Positions 36,508-45,875 of a stretch of DNA of 64,000 nt are shown here, piece by piece. The notes under the pieces were generated by a model that did not search any database, had not been told where the DNA came from, and was given only the letters and a program-made list of their open reading frames with translations. Position 1 is the stretch's first letter. The number at the start of each line of letters is the position of its first letter. Position numbers and translations under genes: made by a program. Source of the stretch: [Flexibacter] sp. ATCC 35208 (GTDB taxonomy: Bacteria > Bacteroidota > Bacteroidia > Chitinophagales > Chitinophagaceae); NCBI RefSeq assembly GCF_001975825.1, contig NZ_MTKN01000018.1:64776-128775 (forward strand), written 5' to 3'.

Positions 36508-38682
36508 ATGAGTAAAACCATTATTGTATCGAACAGGCTACCGGTAAAGATCACTGAGAAAGATGGCGAATATGTGTTGAATCCGAGTGAAGGCGGTTTG
36601 GCTACAGGGCTGGGGTCCATTTACAGACAAGGCTATAACATCTGGATTGGATGGCCCGGCGTGGACGTAAACGAAGTAGCACAGGGGCAAATCAAACAAC
36701 AACTGGGGACCATGAACCTTATGCCGGTATACCTGACCCAGGATGAAATCAACAACTATTATGAAGGATTTTCGAATGAGGTACTGTGGCCGGTTTTCCA
36801 CTATATGTCCGTTTATGCACGCTATGAACAGGTATACTGGGATTACTATTATCAGGTAAATACAAAATTCAGGGACGCCGTTTTAGAAGTTGCAGAACCC
36901 GGAGATATTATCTGGATTCATGACTACCAGTTACTACTACTTCCAGGCATGATCCGCGCCGCTGCGCCGGATGTAGCCATTGGTTATTTCCAGCATATTC
37001 CTTTCCCTTCTTTTGAATTATTCCGTCTTATTCCATGGCGTGTAGAACTGCTCGAAGGGATGCTGGGGGCTGACCTCTTAGGCTTCCATACCTTTGATGA
37101 CAGCCATCATTTCCTCAATGCAGTGACACGTTTGCTTCCATTGAATGCTACTGCAAATATTGTGACGGTGAACGACCGTGCAGTAGTGGCAGAGACATTC
37201 CCCATGGGTATTGACAACAATAAATTTGAAGAGTTATCACTCGACCCTGAAGTACTCAAACAGGTAGAAAGCCTGCGCGAGAATTTCCAGAGTACACACA
37301 TGGTCCTCTCTATTGACAGACTGGATTACAGCAAAGGAATTCTACAACGCTTGCAGGCATTTGAATTATTCCTGCAATTGTATCCCGAATATATTGAGAA
37401 AGTCGTATTGTATATGATCGTAGTACCATCGAGAGATTCGGTGGCACAATACAAAGAACTGAGAGACGCTATCGATATGCTGGCAGGCGGTATCAACGCC
37501 CGCTTCCGTACACTGAACTGGCATCCGATCAATTATTTTTATCGCAGTTTCCCGGTAGAGACACTGTCTGCTTTGTACAGCTTTTCAGATGTAGGACTGG
37601 TGACTCCGATGCGGGATGGTATGAACCTTGTGAGTAAGGAATATGTTGCCAGCCGTAAGGATAGCAATGGTGTATTGATCCTGAGTGAAATGGCAGGCGC
37701 CAGCAAAGAGCTCATTGATGCACTCATTGTGAACCCTAACAATATCGGTGCAATCGCACGCGCGATTCATGAAGCATTAAACATGCCGGAAGGTGAGCAA
37801 CGGAGAAGAATGAAACAGATGCAGCAGATTGTATCTAAGTTCAATATTTCACATTGGGTAAAATTATTTATGGCAAGATTACAGGAAGTGAAACAGCTAC
37901 AGCAGTCTATGCTGGCGAGAAGAATGAGCCTAGAAATGCAGGTGCATGTAAGGAAAGATTATAAAGCAGCGAAGGAAAGAGTGATCTTCCTCGACTATGA
38001 TGGTACACTGGTAGGATTCCAGACGAATATTGATCTGGCTTCTCCTGATCAGGACCTCATTCAGTTATTGACAGAACTGACAGCTGATCCATTGAATCAG
38101 GTGGTGATGGTGAGTGGGCGTAAATACCAAACGCTGGAAGAATGGCTGGGACATCTGAGATTAGATCTCATTGCAGAACATGGTGCGTTTCAGAAGAAAT
38201 ATGGTGAGGAATGGCAGCAATTACCCGGATTGACGGATCAATGGAAGGGGGATATCGCGCCGATCCTGGAGACGTTTACAGATCGTACACCCGGTTCGTT
38301 CATAGAAGAGAAAAGCTTCTCGCTGGTGTGGCATTATCGCAAGGCGGAAGCTGGTTTGGGTGAATTGCGTGCGAATGAGTTGATGAATACCCTGCGGTAT
38401 TTTGCAGCAGATAAAGGGTTGCAATTATTGCCAGGGGATAAAGTGATTGAAGTAAAGAATGTAGAGATCAATAAGGGCAAGGCTACTATGTCATGGTTGG
38501 CAAACAGGCATTTTGATTTCACATTGGCTATTGGTGATGATCATACGGATGAAGATATCTTTAAGGCATTGTCACATGATGCAGTGACGATAAAGGTAGG
38601 TAGTCAGGTGTCGTCGGCGAGGTTTTATTTGAGGAATCATAGGGAGGTGAGAGCGTTTTTGAAATCATTGATTCTAGTTTAA
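36508..38682 (+). CDS. otsAB: Bifunctional trehalose-6-phosphate synthase/phosphatase
   Basis: 724 residues in two parts. 1-470 is a GT20 trehalose-6-phosphate synthase with VSNRLPVKI, the GGLATGLG donor loop, WIHDYQLLLLP, SIDRLDYSKGI and VTPMRDGMNLVSKEY. About 485-724 is a HAD trehalose phosphatase with DYDGTLVGF, VMVSGRKY and AIGDDHTDEDIF. One chain therefore makes trehalose from UDP-glucose and glucose-6-phosphate, an osmo- and stress protectant. Convergent with a GH15 gene that may act on trehalose or a related glucan. Confidence 0.95.
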   Translation: MSKTIIVSNRLPVKITEKDGEYVLNPSEGGLATGLGSIYRQGYNIWIGWPGVDVNEVAQGQIKQQLGTMNLMPVYLTQDEINNYYEGFSNEVLWPVFHYMSVYARYEQVYWDYYYQVNTKFRDAVLEVAEPGDIIWIHDYQLLLLPGMIRAAAPDVAIGYFQHIPFPSFELFRLIPWRVELLEGMLGADLLGFHTFDDSHHFLNAVTRLLPLNATANIVTVNDRAVVAETFPMGIDNNKFEELSLDPEVLKQVESLRENFQSTHMVLSIDRLDYSKGILQRLQAFELFLQLYPEYIEKVVLYMIVVPSRDSVAQYKELRDAIDMLAGGINARFRTLNWHPINYFYRSFPVETLSALYSFSDVGLVTPMRDGMNLVSKEYVASRKDSNGVLILSEMAGASKELIDALIVNPNNIGAIARAIHEALNMPEGEQRRRMKQMQQIVSKFNISHWVKLFMARLQEVKQLQQSMLARRMSLEMQVHVRKDYKAAKERVIFLDYDGTLVGFQTNIDLASPDQDLIQLLTELTADPLNQVVMVSGRKYQTLEEWLGHLRLDLIAEHGAFQKKYGEEWQQLPGLTDQWKGDIAPILETFTDRTPGSFIEEKSFSLVWHYRKAEAGLGELRANELMNTLRYFAADKGLQLLPGDKVIEVKNVEINKGKATMSWLANRHFDFTLAIGDDHTDEDIFKALSHDAVTIKVGSQVSSARFYLRNHREVRAFLKSLILV

Positions 38683-38740
38683 ATATTTAGGTTTTATTAT
38701 TTTTGCGGCATTAGCCCGCCAAAAAAATAAAACTTGCGGA

Positions 38741-38781
38741 GCGGCATTAAAGGGTTGGCAACACCAACCCTTTAATGCCGC
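38741..38781. repeat. Perfect 18-bp inverted repeat after otsAB
   Basis: GCGGCATTAAAGGGTTGG (38741-38758) pairs with CCAACCCTTTAATGCCGC (38764-38781) around AACAC-type loop bases. A related TTTTGCGGCATTAGCCCGCC precedes it. No T tract on the plus strand; may work as a bidirectional stem. Confidence 0.75.
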
Positions 38782-38848
38782 TTTCAAAATAAAGAAGGCT
38801 ATTGATTGCTTCAAATAAAAAGACTACTGATTTGCTCCCAAAATAAAG

Positions 38849-38879
38849 AAGGCTACTGAGAGAACTCTGTAGCCTTTTT
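38849..38879 (+). terminator. Terminator between otsAB and the GH15 gene
   Basis: AAGGCTAC pairs with GTAGCCTT, followed by T. AATAAAGAAGGCTA occurs at about 38788 and again at about 38842, so part of the unit is duplicated. Confidence 0.75.
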
Positions 38880-38903
38880 CATTATTGTAAACCTTAAGAT
38901 AAA

Positions 38904-40685
38904 CTATTTAAATATTGGTGTGTCCAACTTCATCGATATCCTGTATGCTGCATTCATCAACCCTACATGACTATACGCCTGCGGGAAATTTCCCCACTGA
39001 CTACCATTCGTCTCATCCACATCCTCACTGAACAATAACAAGTGATTCGAATACTGCATCAGCTTTTCAAACTCCCGTACCGCATCATCTATTCTTCCCA
39101 CACACGCAAGCGCCTCCACATACCAGAACGCACATACGAGGAACGTAGTCTTGGGTTTCCCAAAATCATCTGAATGCAAATACCGGTAAAATAATCCATT
39201 CGGTGTTTTCAACTCTTTCTCCAACGCCGCCAGGTGATCTTTTGCCCTGTCCGAAGCCGGATCAAGGTAGTTCATCATAATCAGCTGTAAAGTACTTGCA
39301 TCCAGGTGCAAACTGCCTGTTGCATTTGTATATACTTTACGAATCGGATCATAACAACTCTCTATATGCGCCGCAGCTCTATTCTTCAACGCAGTGGCCT
39401 GTGCGGCGAGATCATTACTGCCAATGATGCGTGCCATCTTTTCTGCCGCAGAACAACCCGCCCACTGGAAGAGATTACTATAACAATGGATGTTTGCGAA
39501 GTTGCGGAACTCCCATATCCCTGCATCCTTTTCATCAATCGTCCGCTCTATCTTTTTCAGCAGGTATTCTATCCACCAGGCAGAATCTTTTCTTTCTGAA
39601 AAGATAAACCGGTGGTCCGTATACAAAGGCAACATGGAAATGAGCACCTGACCATAAATATCGTTCTGTATATGCTCATACGCCTGGTTGCCGATCCTTA
39701 CAGGCTGATTGCCCAGATAACCGTCCAGGTGGGGAAGTATTTGCTCAATCAGGTTCTTTTTGCCTGTGATCCCATAAAGAGGTTGGTACCGATAATCACC
39801 TGAGAAAGAAATATCTGCCACATAGCTAAAGTATTTTTCCATCTCTTCGAAGTGACCGATATGGTTGAGCGCGGTTATCACATAAAATGTGTCTCTGAGC
39901 CAGCAATAACGGTAATCCCAGTTACGCCCGCTGCCCGGAGATTCCGGCAAACTGGTGGTACTGGCGGCGATAATAGCGCCGGTATCTTCATATTGGTGAA
40001 TCTTTAGTGCCAGCGCGGAACGGATCACAGCCGGCTGGTAGAAGTTGGCGATATTGGAGTGTTTTATCCAGGTACGCCAGTATACAGTTGTTTCGCGAAG
40101 GAAACGTTCAGCAGTACTATTGAGTGGTGCCTCCAGTGGCTGACCATAGGAGAGGAGCAGGTATTTTTCTTCATTTAAAACAAAGAACTCCTCTTCAAAA
40201 AGATAGCTCACCGGAATATTGGTGGTCAGGCGGATATGTTCATCGCATCCAAGGAATTCGATGTGGTTACTGCCTCGTTGTGCTTTGAGTTTGCGGCCAC
40301 CATAATCGCATACAGGTTCACATTTGACCCGGATACGGGGATTACCTTCCAGTGGTGTGATCTTACGGATCAGCATCAGTGGTTTGAAATACCTTTCATA
40401 CTGATAAAAACGGGGTGCAAAGTCAGTGATCCTGTATTTGCCATCGCCACTGGTAATTTCAGTGACCAGGATGTTGGTGTTTTCAAGATAATACTGGCGG
40501 CTATTGTATTCACCCTCGGGCAGGATCGAGAATTCCCCTCCTTTTTTCTTGTCAAGCATGCCTCCGAACACGAAGGTACTATCCATCTGAGGCCAGCAAA
40601 GCCAGTCGATATTGGTGTTGATGTTCACGTGCGCCAGGAAGGCGCAGTTACCGATCAGACCTGTTTGATAGGTGTGTTTTTCCAT
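38904..40685 (-). CDS. Glycoside hydrolase family 15 (glucoamylase/trehalase-like)
   Basis: 593 residues. N-terminal beta-sandwich about 1-220 (GLIGNCAFLAHVNINTNIDW) and an (alpha/alpha)6 catalytic barrel about 230-590. Catalytic region GSGRNWDYRYCWLRDTFYVI and the second acid region WGNFPQAYSHVGL are typical. No signal peptide, so cytoplasmic. Members of this branch cleave alpha-glucosidic bonds, and some are trehalases; the convergent trehalose synthase supports trehalose turnover but does not prove it. Confidence 0.9.
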   Translation of the reverse strand: MEKHTYQTGLIGNCAFLAHVNINTNIDWLCWPQMDSTFVFGGMLDKKKGGEFSILPEGEYNSRQYYLENTNILVTEITSGDGKYRITDFAPRFYQYERYFKPLMLIRKITPLEGNPRIRVKCEPVCDYGGRKLKAQRGSNHIEFLGCDEHIRLTTNIPVSYLFEEEFFVLNEEKYLLLSYGQPLEAPLNSTAERFLRETTVYWRTWIKHSNIANFYQPAVIRSALALKIHQYEDTGAIIAASTTSLPESPGSGRNWDYRYCWLRDTFYVITALNHIGHFEEMEKYFSYVADISFSGDYRYQPLYGITGKKNLIEQILPHLDGYLGNQPVRIGNQAYEHIQNDIYGQVLISMLPLYTDHRFIFSERKDSAWWIEYLLKKIERTIDEKDAGIWEFRNFANIHCYSNLFQWAGCSAAEKMARIIGSNDLAAQATALKNRAAAHIESCYDPIRKVYTNATGSLHLDASTLQLIMMNYLDPASDRAKDHLAALEKELKTPNGLFYRYLHSDDFGKPKTTFLVCAFWYVEALACVGRIDDAVREFEKLMQYSNHLLLFSEDVDETNGSQWGNFPQAYSHVGLMNAAYRISMKLDTPIFK

Positions 40686-40888
40686 AAGTCTTATTCCTTT
40701 TCCGGCTTAGTATTATAATATTCAATTACATCTTTCTTGACTGATTGATCCTACTTTACACAAAAGCTGTTCCACAATTGAGGAATAGAGGAAACAGAAT
40801 TGGCCACAATGGATTTCCGGATTAGCTTAGGAGGCGAAATTGCCCGGCAGACAGGGCTTTTAACTAAATCGTATTGGTAAAGAATTCA

Positions 40889-43381
40889 ATGAAGCAGTCT
40901 GTTTGGCATTTTTTTTCGTATATTAAAGAATATATGCGCAAATGGCTTCGTATAACCATCATTGTTTTCAGTGGCCTCATAGGTCTGTTGCTATTGCTTT
41001 GGCTGGCCGTTGCAGCTTATATTTATACGCATAAGGCGTATATTTTAAAGCAAATCAGTGACCAGCTGAACGATCGCCTCCACGGGGGAGTGCTGTCCAT
41101 TGGAGATATGGAACCTTCACTCGTACAAAGTTTCCCTGATGTATCAGTTTCATTAAATGACGTCAGTGTGAAGGATAGTCTCTTTGCACAGCACAATCAT
41201 GAACTGGTAAAGGTGTCTCGTCTTTTTGTACAGGTAAATACCCTCGCGTTGCTGAGAAAACAACTCGATATTAAACAGATCAGTCTTAAAAAAGGAACAA
41301 TCTATTTATATACTGATAGTACAGGTTACTCCAATGCCAGTGTACTAAAGAAAAAAGACGAAACGGTAAAGACCTCTAAAGGTAGCAGCACGAATACAGA
41401 CATTACCCGTCTGAATTTAGAGAATGTAAGACTGGTGCTGGATAATCAGCTCAAAGGCAAATCTTTTGACTTCGATATCGCCCGTCTGAAGGGGAGTATG
41501 CTCACCAACGATTCCGGCTGGACCGCTAATGTGGATATGAATCTGAAGGTGAACTCTTTTGCTTTTAATACAGACAGGGGAAGTTTCTTAAAAGGTAAAG
41601 ACCTATCTACAGATTTGGAATTACATTTCAATACAAAGAAAAAAGTATTGGATATTCCTCAGCAAATACTGCGGATAGATGATCAACAGGACCTGAATGT
41701 AGGTGCGAATTTTTCATTTGGCGATGATAAAGCTTTCACGATCCATATCATAGCAGAGAAACTATCTCTGGCGCATGTCGCCACCATGCTCACACCGAAT
41801 ATCAAAGAAAGGCTGGACAGCATTCATATGGAAAAGCCACTGGATGCAGAATGTGTGATAAAAGGTGGGTTGGCAGAAAAAGGAACTCCGCTACTGAAAG
41901 TGATCTGGAAAACAACCAATAACAATGTCACTACCAAAGGGCTGGAATTAACGGAATGTAGTTTCGGTGGTAGTTACAGCAATGATTGGATACGGGGCAA
42001 TGGGCATGGAGATGATAATTCTATTATTAGTTTATACGACCTGAATACCCGCTGCTTCAGTATTCCGGTGACAGCAGATACTGTACATATTTCCAATCTG
42101 CAACACCCGGCGCTGACCGGTTATTTCCGGGCTAACTTTCCCCTGACCGATCTCAATGCTGACGGGGTTTTCAATTTTACCAGCGGTACAGCGAAAGCGA
42201 ACCTCTTTTACAGGGGTGGCATCACTGCCGGCGATACTATTAAACCTTTCCTGAAGGGAACTGTAGAAGTATTACACGGTGCCCTGGCCTACATTCCGCG
42301 TAACCTGCAGTTTACTGATTGCAATGCCAGGCTGGATTTTACCGGGCAGGACCTTTATCTTAAAAATATCAGTGTGCAAACTGCCAAAAGCAAACTCTTT
42401 ATGGAGGGCAGTGTGCTGAATATAACCAATCTCTTTTTTACTGCTCCTGAAAAGTTACAGCTCGACTGGAAAATACGTAGTCCTATCGTGGACCTGAATG
42501 AATTCCGGGGTTTCCTGGCGCGGCGAAACAAGGTGGTACAAACCAGGGCGGCTGCGCGGAAAAAGATGACCCGCATCACCAGTCAGCTGGATGTGATGCT
42601 GAATGCCTGTAATGTGAACCTGAATGTACTGGTGGATAAGTTAATCTACCAGCGCTTTATAGCTCAACAGGTAAAAGCGGACCTTTCATTGACCCAAACT
42701 GATATTAAACTCAATCAGATCTCCCTGTCTCACGCCGGGGGATCCATCCGGCTGAGCGGAGACATTCGCCAGGATGGGAACAATAACCGTTTTAAGATCA
42801 ATACGGATATTAACAACGTACACATAGATCAGTTGTTTTACGCTTTTGATGATTTCGGTATGCAGACCTTAAATTCGAAAAACCTGAGAGGGATCCTGAC
42901 TGCGAAAGCGAACCTTTCCGGAAATATATTTGACAATGGGAAAGTTGCTCCCAAATCCCTGTATGGTACTATGGGCTTTGAATTGAAACAGGGTGCGCTG
43001 GTGCATGTTTCGCTGCTGGAAGATATCGGCAATATCGCTTTCAGAAAGCGCGACATGGGCAATATCACTTTTGAAAATGTAAAAAATAACTTCACCATAC
43101 AAGGAGACAAGGTGCTTGTACCACCCATGCAAATTAATTCCAGTGTACTTTACATGGACGTTTCAGGGGTTTACGGAATGACTTCCGGTACGGACCTTTA
43201 CATAGATGTGCCGCTGCGCAATCCCAAAAAAGACGAAGGCATAGATGACAAGGAACTAAAAATTAAACGGAGAACCAAAGGGATCGTGGTGCACCTACAC
43301 GCTACAGACGATGGGAATGGCAAAGTGAAAATAAAATTAGCGAGTAAGAAGAAAGAAGAGGCTAAGGATGTAACAAATTAG
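40889..43381 (+). CDS. AsmA-family protein
   Basis: 830 residues from the ATG at 40889. A later ATG at 40934 (MRKWLRITIIVF) would put the membrane anchor at the very N-terminus and may be the true start. One membrane helix, then a long beta-rich periplasmic region typical of AsmA/TamB-like lipid-transfer proteins (N-terminal AsmA about 40-330; C-terminal AsmA_2 with LRGILTAKANLSG and YGTMGFELKQGAL). The end is rich in K/E. Likely works in envelope lipid or outer-membrane homeostasis. Confidence 0.88.
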   Translation: MKQSVWHFFSYIKEYMRKWLRITIIVFSGLIGLLLLLWLAVAAYIYTHKAYILKQISDQLNDRLHGGVLSIGDMEPSLVQSFPDVSVSLNDVSVKDSLFAQHNHELVKVSRLFVQVNTLALLRKQLDIKQISLKKGTIYLYTDSTGYSNASVLKKKDETVKTSKGSSTNTDITRLNLENVRLVLDNQLKGKSFDFDIARLKGSMLTNDSGWTANVDMNLKVNSFAFNTDRGSFLKGKDLSTDLELHFNTKKKVLDIPQQILRIDDQQDLNVGANFSFGDDKAFTIHIIAEKLSLAHVATMLTPNIKERLDSIHMEKPLDAECVIKGGLAEKGTPLLKVIWKTTNNNVTTKGLELTECSFGGSYSNDWIRGNGHGDDNSIISLYDLNTRCFSIPVTADTVHISNLQHPALTGYFRANFPLTDLNADGVFNFTSGTAKANLFYRGGITAGDTIKPFLKGTVEVLHGALAYIPRNLQFTDCNARLDFTGQDLYLKNISVQTAKSKLFMEGSVLNITNLFFTAPEKLQLDWKIRSPIVDLNEFRGFLARRNKVVQTRAAARKKMTRITSQLDVMLNACNVNLNVLVDKLIYQRFIAQQVKADLSLTQTDIKLNQISLSHAGGSIRLSGDIRQDGNNNRFKINTDINNVHIDQLFYAFDDFGMQTLNSKNLRGILTAKANLSGNIFDNGKVAPKSLYGTMGFELKQGALVHVSLLEDIGNIAFRKRDMGNITFENVKNNFTIQGDKVLVPPMQINSSVLYMDVSGVYGMTSGTDLYIDVPLRNPKKDEGIDDKELKIKRRTKGIVVHLHATDDGNGKVKIKLASKKKEEAKDVTN

Positions 43382-43393
43382 GGATAGCCGGCG

Positions 43394-43423
43394 TTTGAGG
43401 GAAGGGAAAATAAACTATTTTTG
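43394..43423 (+). promoter_or_regulatory. Promoter of the 144-residue lipoprotein gene
   Basis: TTTG (43394-43397), 18 bases, then TATTTTTG (43416-43423): the -33/-7 pair of Bacteroidota. The ATG is 24 bases further. Confidence 0.65.
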
Positions 43424-43447
43424 CGGCCTTAATTATTTTTAACATCC

Positions 43448-43882
43448 ATGAGGAAACTACTGCCAATCGTTTTGCTGGCTATGATGATAGCCTGTAAGAA
43501 AAATGATGATACCAGAACGTCTATCAAATATACGGGCAAATGGTTCATTACGCAAACGGTAAGTAAGCAGTATTACACGGATACCAATGGGGATACTGTT
43601 TTCTATCGTAATGAAACCAGCACGTATGCAGATAGTACTGCCTACCTGGAAATCAAGCTGACAGATTATACGACGGGTAAGGCTGTTCTGTATATGAATA
43701 ACCAGCTGGATTCTTTGAGTTATGAGTATATGACGCAGGAGTATTTCAAGCTGGATAGTACGTTGTGTGTGGTGACTTCATTGAGTGATTCTGCTTTTCA
43801 GTTTAATACGTTGTCTTATGAAGGGGATGTGATACCGGATAGGGTGTTGGTTTCGCAGGATTACTTTATTATGAAGAAATAG
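43448..43882 (+). CDS. Uncharacterised lipoprotein
   Basis: 144 residues, short signal with lipobox (LAMMIAC, Cys16), then KKNDDTRTSIKYTGKWFITQTV. The mature part is a small beta-rich, lipocalin-like domain (TGKW start, alternating hydrophobic strands, SYEGDVIPDRVLVSQDYF). No known family recognised. Its 3' end appears to seed the downstream repeat. Confidence 0.7.
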   Translation: MRKLLPIVLLAMMIACKKNDDTRTSIKYTGKWFITQTVSKQYYTDTNGDTVFYRNETSTYADSTAYLEIKLTDYTTGKAVLYMNNQLDSLSYEYMTQEYFKLDSTLCVVTSLSDSAFQFNTLSYEGDVIPDRVLVSQDYFIMKK

Positions 43883-44105
43883 GATGGTGGTAGAATAGGA
43901 TTTCTTTATACTGGCAGGTGATTGGGATTTTAGGATGGATAGTTGGCTGGTAGAATAGGATTTCTATTATACTGGCAGGAGAGGGGATTTTAGGATAGAT
44001 AGTTGGCTGAAGCTGATTTCTTTATACTGGCAGGTGATGAGATTTTAGGCTGGATAGTTGGCTGGTAGAAGCGGATTTCTATTATAATGGCAGGTGATTG
44101 GTCTG
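43850..44105. repeat. 56-60 bp repeat related to the end of the 144-residue lipoprotein gene
   Basis: The gene end GCAGGATTACTTTATTATGAAG (43856 on, split here by position) matches TAGGATTTCTTTATACTGGCAG at about 43896, with further copies at about 43956, 44012 and 44071. First spacing 40, then 60, 56 and 59. TTTAGGATGGATAGTTGGCTG lies between copies (43930, 43990, 44044). Confidence 0.75.
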
Positions 44106-44206
44106 TGATACCAGCTATGAATTTTTATACCAAGCAAATAAACGAATGATGGGAGGGGATAAAGGGCATGATTTTTTATGCTTTTAACCTGACCATATGA
44201 TTCCCG

Positions 44207-45100
44207 ATGTCAAGAGACTTTTTTAGCACATTCCGGACTGCGTTCCGGACTTTACAAAGTAACGACCCACTGAGGCTGGCAGGCGCGACCGCGTTCTTTG
44301 CCAGTTTTGCGCTACCTCCTATTTTATTAATTCTCCTGCAGGTGATGGGCCTGTTATTCGATCGGAAACATTTGGGCAAGCAGTTATTTCAGCGCCTGGG
44401 TGAGCTGGTGGGGACGGACAGTGCGGAACAGGTGATCGTGACCCTGAGGGGGTTCCGTAACCTTGGTAAAACCTGGCCGGTGGCGACATTGCTGTTTATA
44501 TTCCTGTTGTTTGTTGCGACTACCTTATTGAAAGTGATTCGTAGTTCCCTCAATCAGTTGTGGCAGATCCGCCTGCCTGAGCGGGAGGGTTTTGTAATGT
44601 CATTGATGGGGAGGTTACGTTCCCTGATTGTGATTGGAGCAGCGGGTATTCTGCTCCTTGCCAGTGTACTGACAGAGAGTGCACATGCCTTTGTGGGCAG
44701 TTATATCCATGACCTTTTTCCCAATGCAGACCTGATCTTCAACGAAGTATTCGGACAGCTGGTATCGCTGTGTATTGTCACTGCCTGGTTTGCGGTTTTG
44801 TTCCGTTACCTGCCTGATGCCCGGCCTGACTGGAAAGTGGCTTTTTCCGGAGCGTTCCTTACGGGGATACTGTTCGGAATTGGCAAATTTGCATTGAGAA
44901 GGTTACTGTACGGAGGAAATATAGGAATTTTATACGGCGCCTCAGCTTCAGCTGTATTATTGATGCTGTTCATCTTTTACAGTTCTATTATCTTCTACTA
45001 TGGGGCAGCATTTACAAAAGCCTGGAGTGAGTTTAAACAACGACCCATTCAGCCTTTGCGTAATGCTACGTTTTACGAACTTGCGGATGTAGAAGTGTGA
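44207..45100 (+). CDS. YihY/BrkB-family integral membrane protein
   Basis: 297 residues with six predicted membrane helices. Family landmarks: LAGATAFFASFALPPILLIL near 22-41, a central PEREGF loop, and YLPDARPDWKVAFSGAFLTGILFGIGK near 195-225, then YGASASAVLLMLFIFYSSIIFYYGA. The family was once called RNase BN, wrongly. Function is unknown; a transport role is suspected. Confidence 0.88.
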   Translation: MSRDFFSTFRTAFRTLQSNDPLRLAGATAFFASFALPPILLILLQVMGLLFDRKHLGKQLFQRLGELVGTDSAEQVIVTLRGFRNLGKTWPVATLLFIFLLFVATTLLKVIRSSLNQLWQIRLPEREGFVMSLMGRLRSLIVIGAAGILLLASVLTESAHAFVGSYIHDLFPNADLIFNEVFGQLVSLCIVTAWFAVLFRYLPDARPDWKVAFSGAFLTGILFGIGKFALRRLLYGGNIGILYGASASAVLLMLFIFYSSIIFYYGAAFTKAWSEFKQRPIQPLRNATFYELADVEV

Positions 45101-45212
45101 AAAGATGTTATTTGAGTTTTTTGCAGGGCAATCACTGTATAAGTACTATTGATATGATAACCTCCCGGTAGTACAGCATGTGAAGTGTTGTATTTTATTA
45201 CAAGTGCAACAC

Positions 45213-45458
45213 TTACGCCTCACCTCTCAGTACCATTTCAATATGCTCCTTCACAGGATTACTAAATCCTTCAACTTCAATTTTTGGATGCTGGTCAAGA
45301 TTGATCTTAATCCTTCCATTTTCGTTTACCAAAGTGTCGGAAAAGGGCTCCAGTAATGCATGCATTTGTCTTACGCCCATTTGTGCAAGCTGGTTCATGA
45401 CAGCATCTTCCAGTTGATGGAATTCACGGTTTTTGTAAGAATAGATAACCTGGATCAT
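45213..45458 (-). CDS. Small conserved-looking hypothetical protein
   Basis: 81 residues from the ATG at 45458 (the frame runs to a TTG at 45476). No signal peptide or membrane helix. Sequence is well mixed (NREFHQLEDAVMNQLAQMG, NPVKEHIEMVLRGEA), which argues for a real gene. No family recognised. It follows YihY tail to tail. Confidence 0.5.
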   Translation of the reverse strand: MIQVIYSYKNREFHQLEDAVMNQLAQMGVRQMHALLEPFSDTLVNENGRIKINLDQHPKIEVEGFSNPVKEHIEMVLRGEA

Positions 45459-45875
45459 AGTGTTTAAGATTTTCAAAGGATGATAAAATTATTAATGACT
45501 TCTTCTTTCTTCTTAATGTTGGGTACATGACTATCCCCGTTTACAAAGGATAATAAAAAGTTTTCATTGGATGATTTATATTATATGTCCCCATTGAATG
45601 GCAAAAATCAAACCATGTTGGAATGCCTGTGTAAATATATAAATTTTATTAATAACTAGTTGTATTTCACTTTTATAAAACTTTTCCACAATCTGCTATC
45701 CATAAGTGAAATTTAGCTCTCAAAGGAGGGGTAAAATAGCTTTCCATCTATGAAAATGATTCCTTTTATTAAGGCGATGCTTTTAGCCGGCAATCCGTAA
45801 GAATGCATTGATTCTGGTATGGATGGCATCAATATAAATTTGAATATCGTTATCTTGCCGCCTCAAACATAGCAG
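45459..45875. other. 417-base AT-rich intergenic region
   Basis: No repeat of the classes seen elsewhere, no RNA fold that I recognise and no open frame. It must contain the promoters of the divergent 45213-45458 gene and of the DPP-IV gene. AAAATTTGAATATCG before the latter has a possible -33 TTTG. Confidence 0.6.

Noticed and set aside
45459..45875. Possible structured RNA in a 417-base gap
   Set aside because: No stem arrangement or conserved motif that I could recognise; AT-rich only.
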